Below are positions 45,485-55,870 of a stretch of DNA of 64,000 nt, one piece after another. The notes beneath the pieces are model-generated. The model was not told where the DNA came from and ran no database searches. It saw only the letters and a program-made list of their open reading frames with translations. The DNA is taken from assembly GCA_963774405.1 (NCBI GenBank), contig CAVZEV010000005.1, positions 372,001 to 436,000 of the forward strand, written 5' to 3'. The DNA is from VRUE01 sp963774405. GTDB taxonomy: Bacteria; Actinomycetota; Thermoleophilia; Solirubrobacterales; 70-9. A program made the translations under genes and the position numbers. The first letter of the stretch is position 1. Each line of letters starts with the position of its first letter.

Positions 45485-46730
45485 CTACGGCCCCAGGCAC
45501 CCGATCGGAACAACTTGTATTCCGTCATCGCGAAGGTATCCGTAGCCACCTCCGACGATGACTGCCAGCACCGCTGGATTTCCTACCTTGGAAGTGTCGA
45601 TGCGTTGCTTGAACTTAATCAGTGACGCGGCGCCTTCCTCGACTCTCCTCTCACCACCCAGTTTGATCTCAAAGGCGCCCCAGGAATTTCCGGTTTCGAC
45701 AATTGCGTCTACCTCGAGACCACTGTTGTCTTGGTAGTAGGTGAGCTCACCGTCCATGGCCCGTGCGTAGACCTTCAGATCTCTGATCACCATCGACTCA
45801 AAGAGAAGACCCATGAAATTGAGATCGCGCATCAGGGCGTCAGGTCATCCACCAAGTGCCGCGACGGCCAGCGAAGGGTCGACGAAGTGCCGCTTGGCCG
45901 CGCGTCGGAGCCGATATCGCGAGCGCAGGTGAGGCTGCCACGCCGGCTGATCCTCGATCACGAATAGGGCGCCCAGCGAGCTGAGGTATTCCGCAACAGA
46001 ATCGTCCGAGATCGGATCCTCTGGCCGGCTGGCATCAGAGGCCAAGGTTGTGGCCGCAACCGGTGTGGCCACGTTGCGTGCGAGGCTCTGGATCAGTCGG
46101 GCCACCCTCTCCGGCCTGTGACGTGAGCCCAGTCGCTGGGCATCGCGGGGTATCTCACCCAGGTAGTCGCGAACTCGCCGGAGAGCATCCGGCAGGTCGA
46201 GGCCGCGAAAGGCGGGCCATCCGCCACGACAGATTGCCGCTGCCAGGTCGCCCAGCTCGAGCCCGGGGCCGCTCGCCTCCCCTCTCTGGCCATCGAGCAG
46301 GGCGGCTAGAGAAATTTCTCCAGTGCCGATCCCAAGCTCATAGAGAGACATGGGCCGCATCCTCAGGCGGCTGATTCGCCCCGGCGCCCGTGTGTCGAGT
46401 TTCGTCATCGGTTGGCCGGGCAGATCCGGCGAGGATGAATTGACCTGGATCCACGCGTTCGTCAACCGCGCGACGCACGTGATTCCAGATCTCCGGCTCG
46501 AGTTGCCACTCGTCGATGAGCCGTGGGGTATCGCCCTCGAGAACCAGGCCAGGATTTACCTCGGCGGCTTCACGGGCAGATCTGTCGACGTCGAGGAGCA
46601 CCTCGCTCTTGGCAATTTGGCGGGCGGTCTCGGTCTTTCCACAGGCCTTCGCTCCCTCGACGAGGACTGCGCCGGCCGCTCTTAGCCGTTTCTGTAGCTC
46701 GGAATCCGCGATTCGTGGGATATATGGCAT
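45485..46730 (-). pseudogene. DUF4143 AAA_14-type ATPase, broken twice
   Basis: From ATG 46730. The AAA_14 part reads MPYIPRIADSELQKRLRAAG, GAKACGKTETARQIA (Walker A-like, with Ala-Cys in the loop), LIDEWQLEPEIWNHVR (Walker B) and FILAGSARPTDDETRH. After a shift near 46382 it continues RISRLRMRPMSLYELGIGTG, and after another near 45840 as the DUF4143 nuclease-like domain (YYQDNSGLEVDAIVETGNSW, AFEIKLGGE). Composition is clearly less GC-rich than the neighbours, including the 141-base gap upstream, which holds no gene; this suggests transfer. Confidence 0.78.
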
Positions 46731-46871
46731 TCGTGTTCGCAATCAGCTCTCCTGAGAGTAGCTGGAATATTGTAGAGAGCATAGCTGGGATTTTGTAACG
46801 ATTTCAGCAGGAAGCTCGTAGGACTATCAGGTGGAATATCGTCAACACCGCCGATAGGCTGGGAACACCGG

Positions 46872-47469
46872 ATGGGGGACCGAGGAGGGAAGTTGTCGCG
46901 TGAAGGGCTGAGTCGATTGCGGAAACAGCGGCTGCTGCTGCGCACGGGTCTGGTGACTCTGGCTGCCGTCGTTGCGCTTGTCGCCTGGCTCGCGACGCGG
47001 GGGAACGATCAGGGTGGCGACGAACCCGCGGCGAGGGCTGAAACCAGCACGACCATCGTCTCCACGACCGGTCTCGCCGCGGCGGCCGCGAAGCTCGGCC
47101 AGCCCGTCTACTGGGCCGGCTCGCTGCCGGGCAGCGAGCTCGAGCTGGAAGAGCTCTCCGAAGGTGGGGCCCGGGTCGTCTACCTGCCCGCCGGCGAAGG
47201 GGCGGGCACCGACTCGACTGCGGCCCTCGCGATCGGCAGCTACCCGCTCGCCGATCCGGCGGCGGCGCTGCGGAAATTCGCCGCTCGCCCGGGCGCGGTC
47301 GTCCGCCGTGCGCCGGCGACGGCGACCGAGGTCGTCAGCAGCCGCGAACAGCCGACCAGCGTCTACTTCGCCGGCCCCGACAACAGCGGTCCAGGTCGAG
47401 GTCTACGATCCCTCGCCGCGAGCGGGCGATGCGCCTGGCGCTCTCGGGCCGGGTGAGCCGGCCGGTTGA
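46872..47469 (+). CDS. Membrane-anchored extracytoplasmic protein of unknown function (frameshifted)
   Basis: ATG 46872. Basic N-terminus, one helix at about 25-43 (TGLVTLAAVVALVAWLA), then an extracytoplasmic domain with LGQPVYWAGSLPGSELELEE, ARVVYLPAGEGAGTDS and VVSSREQPTSVYFAGPDNS. Near 47389 the frame changes by one base and ends VQVEVYDPSPRAGDAPGAL. About 198 aa. Similar anchored proteins sit beside polytopic glycosyltransferase-like genes in related genomes, as here, but no family is named with confidence. Confidence 0.68.
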
Positions 47470-47484
47470 CCCGCGCGGTGGCCA

Positions 47485-49802
47485 GTGAGCATGCTCGTCG
47501 CCTGGGTCGTCTTCCCGCTGGTCCTGGCGCTGCTCTGCGCCGGCACTCGGCCTGCTGGTCGACCTGCTCAGCGGCCGGCGGCTGCCGGGGGCGCTGGTCG
47601 CTGCCCGCCGGCCTCGCCGGCGATCGTCGTGGTCGGCGAGTTCACCACCGCCACCGCGGCGACGGCGCAGCTGACCGTTCCCGCCGCTGCTCTTCCTCGC
47701 GGTGCTCGGCGCCGGCCTCTCGCTGCCCTGGCGCTTCGGCCGCCCCGACCCTGCTGCCGGCGGCGTCGCGTCGGCGTCTTCTGCGTCTTCGCGCGCCCCG
47801 GTCGTCCTCTCCGGCGAGCCGACCTTCGCCGGCTACATCAAGCTCGACGACACCGCCACCTGGCTGGCGATGACCGACCGGATGATGGAACACGGCCGCA
47901 GCCTCGCCGGGCTCGAACCGTCCACCTATAGGGCGACGCTCGAAGTTCAACCTCGCCGGCGGCTACCCGGTCGGCGCCTTCATCCCCTTCGGCGCCGCGC
48001 AGAAGCTGGTCGAGCGGCGACCTCGCCTGGGTCTTCCAGCCCTACATCGCCTTCCTCGCCGCGATGCTGTCGCTCTCGCTTTGGGAGATCCTCGCCGGGC
48101 TGCTGCGCCTCGCGCCGCCTGCGCGCCGCTCGCCGTCTTCGTCGCCGCCCAGCCGGCGCTGCTCTTCGGCTACGCGCTGTGGGGCGGGGTGAAGGAGGTC
48201 GCTGCCGCGGGCGCTGGTGGCCCTGGCGGCCGCTCTGGCGCCGGCGGTCGCTGCGCGCCGGCGCGCGGTTGGCGCGACACGATTGCCGCTCGCGGTCGCC
48301 GCCGCGCGCCTCGTCGGCGCGCTCAGCCTCGGCGGCCTGGTCTGGATCGGCCCGCTGCTGCTTGCGCTGGTCGTGATCGCCAGCGGCGCTTCGGCCGCGC
48401 GGCGGACGCTGGCCCTGGCGCTGCCCTTCGCGCTGCTGCTCGGCGTGCTGGCGATCCCAGCCGTCTCGGAGGGCCTGCTGCCGCCCTCGGCCAAACCGCT
48501 CGTCGGCCCCAACGGCGCCGGCAACCTGCATCGCCCCGCTCAACCCGGTGCAGGCTGCTCGGCATCTGGCCGGCCGGGGACTTCCGCTTCCACCCGGAAC
48601 CGGTGATCGCCACGGCCGTCCTCGTTGCCCTCAGCGTCGCCGCCGCCGCGATCGGCCTCTGGCTCGCCTGGCGCCGCCGCAGCACCGCGCTGCTGCTCTA
48701 CGCAACCGCGCTGCGTCGCCTGTGCCGCGATCGTCATCGTCGGCTCTCCTTGGAACGGCGGCAAGGCGCTGGCGACCGCCTCGCCGATCGTGCTCTCGCT
48801 GGCGATCGCCGGCGCTGCCTCGCTGCGCTGCGCTTCGACCGGGTCAGCAGTGCCGCGCTCATGCTGGTCGTCGCGGGCGGGGTCGTCTGGTCCAATGTGC
48901 TCGCCTACGGCGGCGTCAGTCTCGCCCCCTACGGGCAGCTGCACGAACTCGAGCGGATCGGCGAAGCCTTCGCCGGCGAAGGCCCGGCGCTGATGACCGA
49001 ATACAATCCCTACGGCGCCCGCCACTTCCTGCGCGAGCTCGACGCCGAAGGCGCCTCGGAGCTGCGCGTGCGCGAGGTGCCGCTGGCCGCGGGCGGCACG
49101 GTCGAAAAGGGCGAGGCGGTCGACACCGACGAACTCGCTCTGCCCGGCCTCTTCGAATACCGCACCCTGGTCCTGCGCCGCTCGCCGCTGCGCAGCCGGC
49201 CGCCGCTGCCCTACCGCCTGGTTTGGTCGGGCCGCTACTACGAGGTCTGGCAACGGCCGGCGGACTTCGCCGGCCCGCTGCCCGAACACCTCGCGCTGGG
49301 TAGCGAACTCGACCCGTCCGGCGTGGCGGGGTGCGGGGAAATCGGCGGCCTGGGCGAGCTGGCGCTGCTGCACCAGCTGCCCGACGTGCACCTGGTCGGC
49401 GCCGAACACGCGCCGGTCTACGACGCCACCGACGGGGCCCTGACCGCGCCCCGCCCCGGTCGCTACGCGGCCTGGCTGCTCGGCTCAGTGCGGGGCAGCG
49501 TCGAGCTCTGGGTCGACGGCCGCAAGGTCGGCGAGGCCCGCCACCAGCTGGAGAACGAAGGCGGCTTCATCGAGCTCGGCGAACCGCGGCTGCGCGCCGG
49601 TCGCCATCGGGTCGAACTGCGCTTCGGCGGCGCCGACCTGCATCCCGGCAGCGGCGGCTTCCCTCGCCCGGCCACCGGTCCGCTGCTCTTCTCGCCGTCG
49701 GGCGACCCGGCGGGCCGCCTCGTCTCCGTCCCCGTGGCCGAATCGCGCCGCCTCTGCGGCCGGCCCTGGGACTGGATCGAGGCGGTCAGCGGCAACCGCT
49801 GA
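47485..49802 (+). pseudogene. Large polytopic membrane protein (GT-C-like), frame broken many times
   Basis: Start near GTG 47485. N-terminal two thirds contain about ten hydrophobic helices scattered over all three frames (for example VAWVVFPLVLALLCAG, GGYPVGAFIPFGAAQKLVG, LAAMLSLSLWEILAGLL, ATASPIVLSLAIAGA). From about 48850 the frame is continuous to TGA at 49802: an extracytoplasmic C-terminal domain with MTEYNPYGARHFLRELDAEG, YYEVWQRPADFAGPLPEHLA and WVDGRKVGEARHQLENEGGF, a carbohydrate-binding-like beta fold. Overall plan suggests a GT-C glycosyltransferase. Ten or more indels are needed to repair it. Confidence 0.6.
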
Positions 49803-49820
49803 CCCTCTTACACTTCAGGC

Positions 49821-50213
49821 GTGACCGCGCACCTCGACAGCGCCTTTGCCGCGGCCACTCTTTCTACGGCAGAGCGCCGCACGGTGGAGGGCATTGTCAG
49901 AGCTCTCCAGAGTGAGCTTGGCGAGGATTTGCGCGCAATTTGGCTCTACGGGTCACGGGCTCGTGGCGAGCCTGCCCATCTCGACTCCGACGTCGACCTC
50001 ATGGTCATCGCCGAGGGAGGCCATGAGCGTTATGCGCGCCGCGCAATGGATCTCAGCGCGGAGGTTGCCTACGCCGAGGACGAGAGTCCCTTCACCTACT
50101 CGGTCCACGTCCACGACCCCGAGTGGCTGCGCGGTCGTCGGGAGATCGAGTCGTTCTTCATCGCCGAGGTCGACCGTGACAAGCTCGTCCTCGCCGGGGG
50201 GCGTCTCGAGTGA
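49821..50213 (+). CDS. MNT-type nucleotidyltransferase (antitoxin), copy B
   Basis: 130 aa from GTG, intact. Motif YGSRARGEPAHLDSDVDLMV gives the GSxARGE and D-x-D metal site of minimal nucleotidyltransferases. End of the chain, IESFFIAEVDRDKLVLAGGR, matches copy A at 35881. MNT proteins of the HEPN/MNT class modify and neutralise their HEPN partner. GTGA overlap couples it to the HEPN gene. Confidence 0.9.
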   Translation: MTAHLDSAFAAATLSTAERRTVEGIVRALQSELGEDLRAIWLYGSRARGEPAHLDSDVDLMVIAEGGHERYARRAMDLSAEVAYAEDESPFTYSVHVHDPEWLRGRREIESFFIAEVDRDKLVLAGGRLE

Positions 50214-50587
50214 GCCCCCGCTCGGAGGAGTTCATGGAGCAGGCGCGTGAGCGGCTCGCCGACGCTCAGAAGATCGCCGGCATGGTGCACCCCGCCGTCG
50301 TGGTCAGCGCCGCCTACTACGCGATCCTGAATGCCGCTCGCGCCGCGCTTTCCGAGCGTGGGGAGTACGCAAAGACCCACAGCGGAACCTGGACTCTATT
50401 CAGCAAGGTGTTCGTCGCGACGGGCGAGTTCGACCGCGAGCTCAGCAGCCTGGCCGGTCGGGTCAAGGAGGCTCGGGAGCGGGGCGATTACGACGCCGCT
50501 CCGCCCAGTCCGGCGGAGGCCGCCGACTTCCTCGAGGGCGCCGCTGAGTTTGTTGCTGCCGTGGAACGCCTGCTCTCGGTCGACTGA
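50210..50587 (+). CDS. HEPN domain ribonuclease toxin, copy B
   Basis: 125 aa from GTG, full length. Helical HEPN fold: EFMEQARERLADAQKIAG, AAYYAILNAARAALSERGEY, with the nuclease motif Rx6H in RGEYAKTH. The C-terminus REAR-like KEARERGDYDAAPPSPAEAA is shared with the shortened copy A at 36296. A HEPN/MNT pair is a known type VII toxin-antitoxin arrangement. Intact here, in contrast to copy A. Confidence 0.9.
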   Translation: MSPRSEEFMEQARERLADAQKIAGMVHPAVVVSAAYYAILNAARAALSERGEYAKTHSGTWTLFSKVFVATGEFDRELSSLAGRVKEARERGDYDAAPPSPAEAADFLEGAAEFVAAVERLLSVD

Positions 50588-50657
50588 GCAGAGGCCACCC
50601 GCTCCGTTGGGATCGGTACGGAGAATGCCTTTTGGGAACGCCGTCTAACCTAAGGCG

Positions 50658-51248
50658 ATGAGCGGAGCCGACCGGGAGCGAATGCGGCGCCTGCCGCCCG
50701 GCCCGCACGGGCTGCCGCCCGAGCTGGTCGAGCGCAACCAGCGCGAACGGCTGATCGCGGCGATGGCCGAGGTCTGTGCCGAGCGCGGCTACGCTGAGTC
50801 CTCGGTCGCCGAGGTCGCCAAGCGCGCCGGCGTCTCCACCGCCAGCTTCTACGGCCAGTTCAAGGACAAGCGCGAGTGCATGCTGGTCAGCTTCGAGGAG
50901 CTGTTCGAGCGGCTGCTGGGGGCGATCGAAGCCGGCTGCGGAGGAGGGGGGGACGTGATCGCGCGCCGCCGGGCGGGCGTCCGAACTGCGGCGGCGCTGC
51001 TCGCGGAGGACGCACCCGCCGCACGGCTCCTCTGCATCGAGATCGTCGCGGTCGGCGAGCAGGGCGTGCGCGCCCAGCACGCGGCGATCGAGCGTTTGGC
51101 GGCGGCGCTGCGTGGGGAGGACGACCCGGCATCGCCTGATTCCGCCTGGGCCTCGATCGCCGCGATGGCGAGTCTCGTTGCCCGGCGCTCGGCGGAAAAC
51201 CGACCGCCTGCCGCAGCTGAGCTCGAATCCCTCCTGGAGGTGCGCTGA
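50658..51248 (+). CDS. TetR-family regulator 9, upstream of cassette B
   Basis: 196 aa from ATG. Preamble MRRLPPGPHGLPPELVERNQ and RERLIAAMAEVCAERGYAES match regulators 3, 5 and 8; HTH VAEVAKRAGVSTASFYGQFK and KRECMLVSFE. The ligand domain is shorter than in the others. It is placed between the MNT/HEPN pair and the cassette B promoter, so cassette B is a likely target; cassette A has its TetR genes further upstream. A GGGAAC motif lies 20 bases upstream of its start. Confidence 0.9.
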   Translation: MSGADRERMRRLPPGPHGLPPELVERNQRERLIAAMAEVCAERGYAESSVAEVAKRAGVSTASFYGQFKDKRECMLVSFEELFERLLGAIEAGCGGGGDVIARRRAGVRTAAALLAEDAPAARLLCIEIVAVGEQGVRAQHAAIERLAAALRGEDDPASPDSAWASIAAMASLVARRSAENRPPAAAELESLLEVR

Positions 51249-51277
51249 GACACGAGCCTTTCTTTCAAAAATCTCCC

Positions 51278-51306
51278 TCTTGACTTTATGAAAGTCTTCG
51301 TTTACG
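51278..51306 (+). promoter_or_regulatory. Candidate promoter of cassette B with palindromic operator
   Basis: TTGACT at 51278-51283 is a good -35 box. Overlapping it and the spacer is the inverted repeat GACTTT-ATG-AAAGTC (51280-51294), and a weak -10 (TTTACG) follows after 17 bases. Local AT content is high. The arrangement parallels cassette A, where another palindrome sits in the spacer. Confidence 0.45.
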
Positions 51307-51344
51307 GTGTGCAAACGCTGTCTCTGAAAAGACGGCCAAGCACC

Positions 51345-51420
51345 ACAGGGACATAACCGAGCCTCGAGGAAGCCGCAAAGGGAAGCGGCGGGCAGAGGGG
51401 CTCACGGGACAAGGAGAGAG
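51345..51420 (+). promoter_or_regulatory. 76-nt conserved structured leader, copy B
   Basis: Differs from 36733-36808 by one base. It begins ACAGGGACATAACC, forms the same two-stem fold and ends with AAGGAGAGAG, six bases before the ATG of the collagen-like gene. Sequences just upstream of the two leaders are unrelated, so the match has sharp edges. Confidence 0.75.
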
Positions 51421-51426
51421 ATCTAG

Positions 51427-52194
51427 ATGTTCTCGACGCTACGCACGCGATTCGGCATCCCCGGAGTGATCTCGGTGATCGCCCTGGTCTTCGCAATGCT
51501 CGGCGGCGCTTATGCCGCCTCCAACTCTTCAGGCGGTCACGGCGCCCTCGCCTCCAAGAAGTCGCACAAGGCCAAGAAGGCCAAGGCCGGCAAGCGCGGG
51601 CCGAAGGGGCCCAAGGGCGCTACGGGCCCTGCCGGGCCTGCGGGTGCTCAAGGACCGGCCGGGCCTGCCGGGCCCAAGGGCGACGCCGGGGCCAATGGCG
51701 CCAACGGCGCCGCTGGGGCGACAGGGGCCCAGGGCATACAGGGTGTGACCGGGCCGCAGGGGCCCGCGGGCGAAACCGGCTTCACCGAAACGCTGCCGGC
51801 CGGGAAGACCGAGACCGGCAACTGGAGTGCGATTGCATTTAACTCTGAACCGGAATTCACTCAGCCCTTCTCCCCGATCTCCTATTCGATCCCGCTGGCC
51901 GAACCCTCCGAAAAAGTTGTCCTCCTCGACCAGCTCGAAACCGCGGAATCGACGGCCCATCCGGTCGAAGGCTGCGAACTAAAAGTGGGCGACAACGAAG
52001 CCATGCCGGTTGCTCCCCCCGGCACACTCTGCGTGTTCACCCGCGAAGAACTGGTCGGCAGCGTTCAGGAAATACGGGTCGAAGGCTCAAACGAAGGCGA
52101 CTCCCCGACCGGCACCTACGTCTGGTCCGCACCCTCCAGTATCGGTGGAGCGCTCAGTGCCTACGGCACTTGGGCTGTGACCGCCGCCGAATAG
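51427..52194 (+). CDS. Cassette B protein 1: collagen-like secreted protein
   Basis: 255 aa, intact. N-terminal export helix at about 10-32 (PGVISVIALVFAMLGGAYAA), a Lys-rich stretch (KKSHKAKKAKAGKRG), about 20 Gly-X-Y triplets (GPKGPKGATGPAGPAGAQG) at about 58-118 and a C-terminal globular domain (FTETLPAGKTETGNWSAIAF) with two Cys. It keeps the first position and leader of cassette A but its sequence outside the triplets is different. Bacterial collagen-like proteins form trimeric surface fibres. A 78-base gap separates it from the next gene. Confidence 0.88.
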   Translation: MFSTLRTRFGIPGVISVIALVFAMLGGAYAASNSSGGHGALASKKSHKAKKAKAGKRGPKGPKGATGPAGPAGAQGPAGPAGPKGDAGANGANGAAGATGAQGIQGVTGPQGPAGETGFTETLPAGKTETGNWSAIAFNSEPEFTQPFSPISYSIPLAEPSEKVVLLDQLETAESTAHPVEGCELKVGDNEAMPVAPPGTLCVFTREELVGSVQEIRVEGSNEGDSPTGTYVWSAPSSIGGALSAYGTWAVTAAE

Positions 52195-52272
52195 GACGCC
52201 CCAGAATCGCTTGCCCGCATGACAGGCCGGCGACGGGTAAGCCCCCTTCGCTACGCGACACGAGGAGCCCCG

Positions 52273-55200
52273 ATGAAGCAAGCAGCCTGCACCCCAATGA
52301 CGAAGGCCCGCCGTCTCTCGGCCTGCCTGGGAGCTGTGGCCGCAGCACTGTTTTGCCTCGGGCTTTTCACCGCCTCTCCGGCCTCGGCCACCTACGAACA
52401 GGTTGGCACCTTTGCCGGCACGCCGGGGGAGCTCCATCCGCCAGGCTTCGAAAATGACCAACTTTGGCCTGAAGAGGTGCAGGTAGGCGGCCTCGGCGGC
52501 ATGGCGGTCAACCGCACCGGTGCGGGCGGGGTGACAGCGGGGACTCTCTACGCCGCGACCCTCACCGGAGGGGTGCGCGTCGCCCGTTATAACCCTGATG
52601 GCAGTTTCAGCGAGAGCTGGACATTTGAAGGAAGCCCTTCGCCCCAAGAACGCTGCGGCCCGGAAGGCGATTCCGCCCATCCGATATGCAAAAGCAGGCC
52701 GAGTGGGTCGGAGTCGCAAGTGGACATTGAAGTCGATCAGAGCACCGGGTACGTCTATGTGTTCGGCGGCCGCACCAACGTCGTCGGATCCAAGCGCATT
52801 CACGTCTACAGCGCCGACGGCTCGGAACTGATCGCGGAATTCGGGGATCAGGCCGACATGAGTGAATCGATTGGAGCGAGCCCGGCGAAGCTCCACCAAC
52901 CCTCCGCCTATGGCGGGAGCATGGCGCTCGACGCCGCCGGGAACGTCTACCTCTTCGACTACAGCCAACTGGAAAATTTCTACCACCGGGTGATGGAGTT
53001 CACGCCGCAGAGCCCGGGCGACTACGAGCATTACGTCTACGCCGGGCAGGGCCACGACGTATGGGCGGGATCACTCGGGGAAACGCCCTTTGTGGCAAGC
53101 CTTGTCTTCGATGGCGCTGGCGCCCTCTACGCGAGCGGCGAAGAATACGTCGCCAAGCTCGACCCGAGCCAGCCGACTGCGCCAGCATTGTGCGAATTCG
53201 AGTTCCCCAAAGGCGGCATCCAGTCTATGACGGTGAACCCGGCGAGCGGCGAAGTCTTCTTCTACACCACCAAGGGCCAAGAAATCCACCAGCTTGCTCC
53301 GTGCGAAGAAGGTAAGTTCGCCGAAGCGGGCGCGTTCGCCTTCGCACCAGAAAGAAGGTACATCGCAGCGATGGCGTTTGATCCCGACCGCCAGCTGGAA
53401 GCGGGTCGCACGGCGGGGGTGCTCTACGGTGGCGCGCCGAGCGGAGAAGGGGGTAACACCAAAAAAGAAGGCGAAGTAACCCTTGGCGAATCCGCCCTCG
53501 GCTACGTCTTCTCGTCGCCGCTGGAACTCGCGCCGGAAGCGCTCTCGCAGGCGGCCTCACATGTGACCCCGACGACGGCCGACCTGGGCGCCCAGGTCAA
53601 CCCGAGGGGGGCGCTGACCCGCTACATCTTCCAGTACGAGACCGAGACCGAGTACGAGGCCAACGAACCGACCGAACGCTTCGCCGGGGCCGCAGAAGCC
53701 CCCCGGGCGGCGCGGTGGCGGGCGAAGGCCAGAAAGTGATCGGCGTCTCGGCCTCGCTCGTCGGCCTCGCCCCCGACACCGCCTACCGCTACCGGGTCGT
53801 GCTCAGCAGCCACTGCTCCTCCGAAGACCCCGAAAGACTCTGCGAAGGTAGCGGTGAAGCCGCCGCCTTCCGCACCTTCCCGGAAGAAGAATCGGGCCTG
53901 CCCGACGGGCGTGCCTGGGAGCTGGTCTCGCCGATCGAAAAGCAGGGCGGCCAGGTACTGCCAGCCGACCCGCGAATCGGCTCCTGCCCGGGTGAAGGCG
54001 AATGCAAGCCGGGCGAAACCGATCAGCACTTTCCTATGCAGAGCGCCCCCGACGGGGACGCGGTCGTCTACGAGGGCACCGCCTTCGACGCCGAAGCCAG
54101 CTCGTTGATCGAGAACCAGTACATCGCCCGCCGAGACCCCAAAGCCGGGTGGGAGACGACCAATCTCACCCCGACCCTCCTCAGCAGCGCCAGCGCCCAG
54201 GGCTACAAGGCCTTCGACCCCGGGCTGACCAGGGGCGTGTTGGCCCAGCTCAGCCCAGCGCTCAGCACCGAAGCCCCCGGTGAATACGCCAATCTCTATA
54301 CCCAGCGCAGCGCCGACCCGTTCGCGCTCAGCGCGCTGCTCGGCGATGGGCAAGCCTTCCACCGACCCGCCTCCGAATTCAGGCTCTTCTACGCTGGCGC
54401 CTCGGCCGACCTCTCCCGAATCTTCTTTGAAGCGAACGACGCGCTGACCAACGAAACGTCCTTCGCCCCCGAAACGTCGGACCCTGGTGCCTCCAACAAG
54501 GGACCTCTACGAATGGCACAACGGGCAGCTCGCCCTGGTCAACGTGCTGCCGGGCAACGCCGCGGCCGCCCCGGGGGCCTCCTTCGGCGCCGGCAGCGCT
54601 CACACAATCTCAGAGGATGGCAGGCGAGCGTTCTTTTCCGACGAAACCGGCCAGGTCTACGAGCGCGAAGACGCGGAACGCACCAACGAGATCGAAACCG
54701 AAGGCACTCCCGATCCCGGCAAATTCCTCCTCGGCGCCACCGATGGCTCGGCGGTCCTGCTCGCTAACGGCCACCTCCACTTCCTCGAAGGCGAAGGGCA
54801 GACCGTCGACCTTACCCAGGGCAAGGGCGGCTTCGAGGGAATCGCCGGCGAAAGCGAAGACCTCTCTCATGTCTACTTTGTCGATACCGAAGTGCTGACG
54901 GGCGAAGAAGAAGACGAGCATGGCGTCAAGGCCAAAGAAGGAGAGGACAACCTCTACGCTTGGGCCGAGGGCGAAGGCACGCGCTTCGTGGCGAGACTGG
55001 CGCCCGAAGGTGACAGCGGCGACATCAACACAGACTGGGCCAGGTCTCCCTCCAACCGCACTGCCGAGGCGAGCCCACGAGGTCGCTACCTCGCCTTCGT
55101 CTCGAGCGCGCCGCTGACCGGCTACGACAACACCGGCCCTTGCGAATCGAACCACGCGGGAGGTCACGTCAGTGCCCCCTGTCCTGAGGTGTTCCTCTAT

Positions 55201-55870
55201 GACTCGGCTACGCAGAGACTGATCTGCGCCTCCTGCAACCCCAGCGGCGAGCGGCCACTGGGTCAGTCTGTGCTGCGGCTGATTGACGGCGAAGCCTACC
55301 TGCCGCAGCCCCGCTACCTGACCGACGAAGGGCGCCTCTACTTCGACAGTGAGGACTCACTAGTGCCCGCCGACACCAACGAAGGGGTCGAAGATGTCTA
55401 CGAGTACGAGCCCGACGGAGTGGGGCACCTGCGAACGCGAAGACGGCTGCACGTTGCTGATCTCGGCTGGCACCGGCGTTCTGGACTCCAACTTTCTCGC
55501 CACTGACTCCACCGGGGCCAACGTCTTCTTCACCACTCGCGACCAGCTGACGCTCAAGGACAAGGACGAACTGATCGACCTCTATGACGCCCGCCAAGAA
55601 GGCGGCATCGCCTCTGAAACCGAAGTCGAGAGGAGTGAATGCCAGGGTGAAGCATGCGTGCCGGCGCTGTCGCCCCCCAGCGACCCGACGCCCGGGTCGA
55701 GCACGTTCGAAGGGGCGGGCAATGTGGAAGAAAAGAAGTCAGGGAAGAAGCACAAGAAGATTCATAGGCGAAAGAAGACCCACAAGCGCAGGAAGAGGCA
55801 CGCCAAGAAGGCGCACCGAACGCGCGCCAACCTGCGAGCCGCCAAGCACAACCGTGGAGATGCGAAGTGA
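52273..55870 (+). CDS. Cassette B protein 2: very large secreted beta-propeller protein (three frameshifts)
   Basis: About 1200 aa from ATG 52273, preceded by GAGGAG. Signal peptide (GAVAAALFCLGLFTASPASA). Same order as cassette A protein 2: propeller units (MALDAAGNVYLFDYSQLENF), fibronectin-like domain (SASLVGLAPDTAYRYRVVL), a PD40-like part (RYLTDEGRLYFDSEDSL) and a Lys/Arg/His tail (KKHKKIHRRKKTHKRRKRH). One-base shifts near 53702, 54498 and 55425 each restore a sequence that aligns with cassette A. GTGA overlap with protein 3. Confidence 0.85.

Noticed and set aside
46743..46871. AT-rich gap with GGAATAT words, possible origin or attachment site
   Set aside because: No tRNA, integrase or flanking direct repeat is present; it is more simply the composition of a transferred DUF4143 locus.
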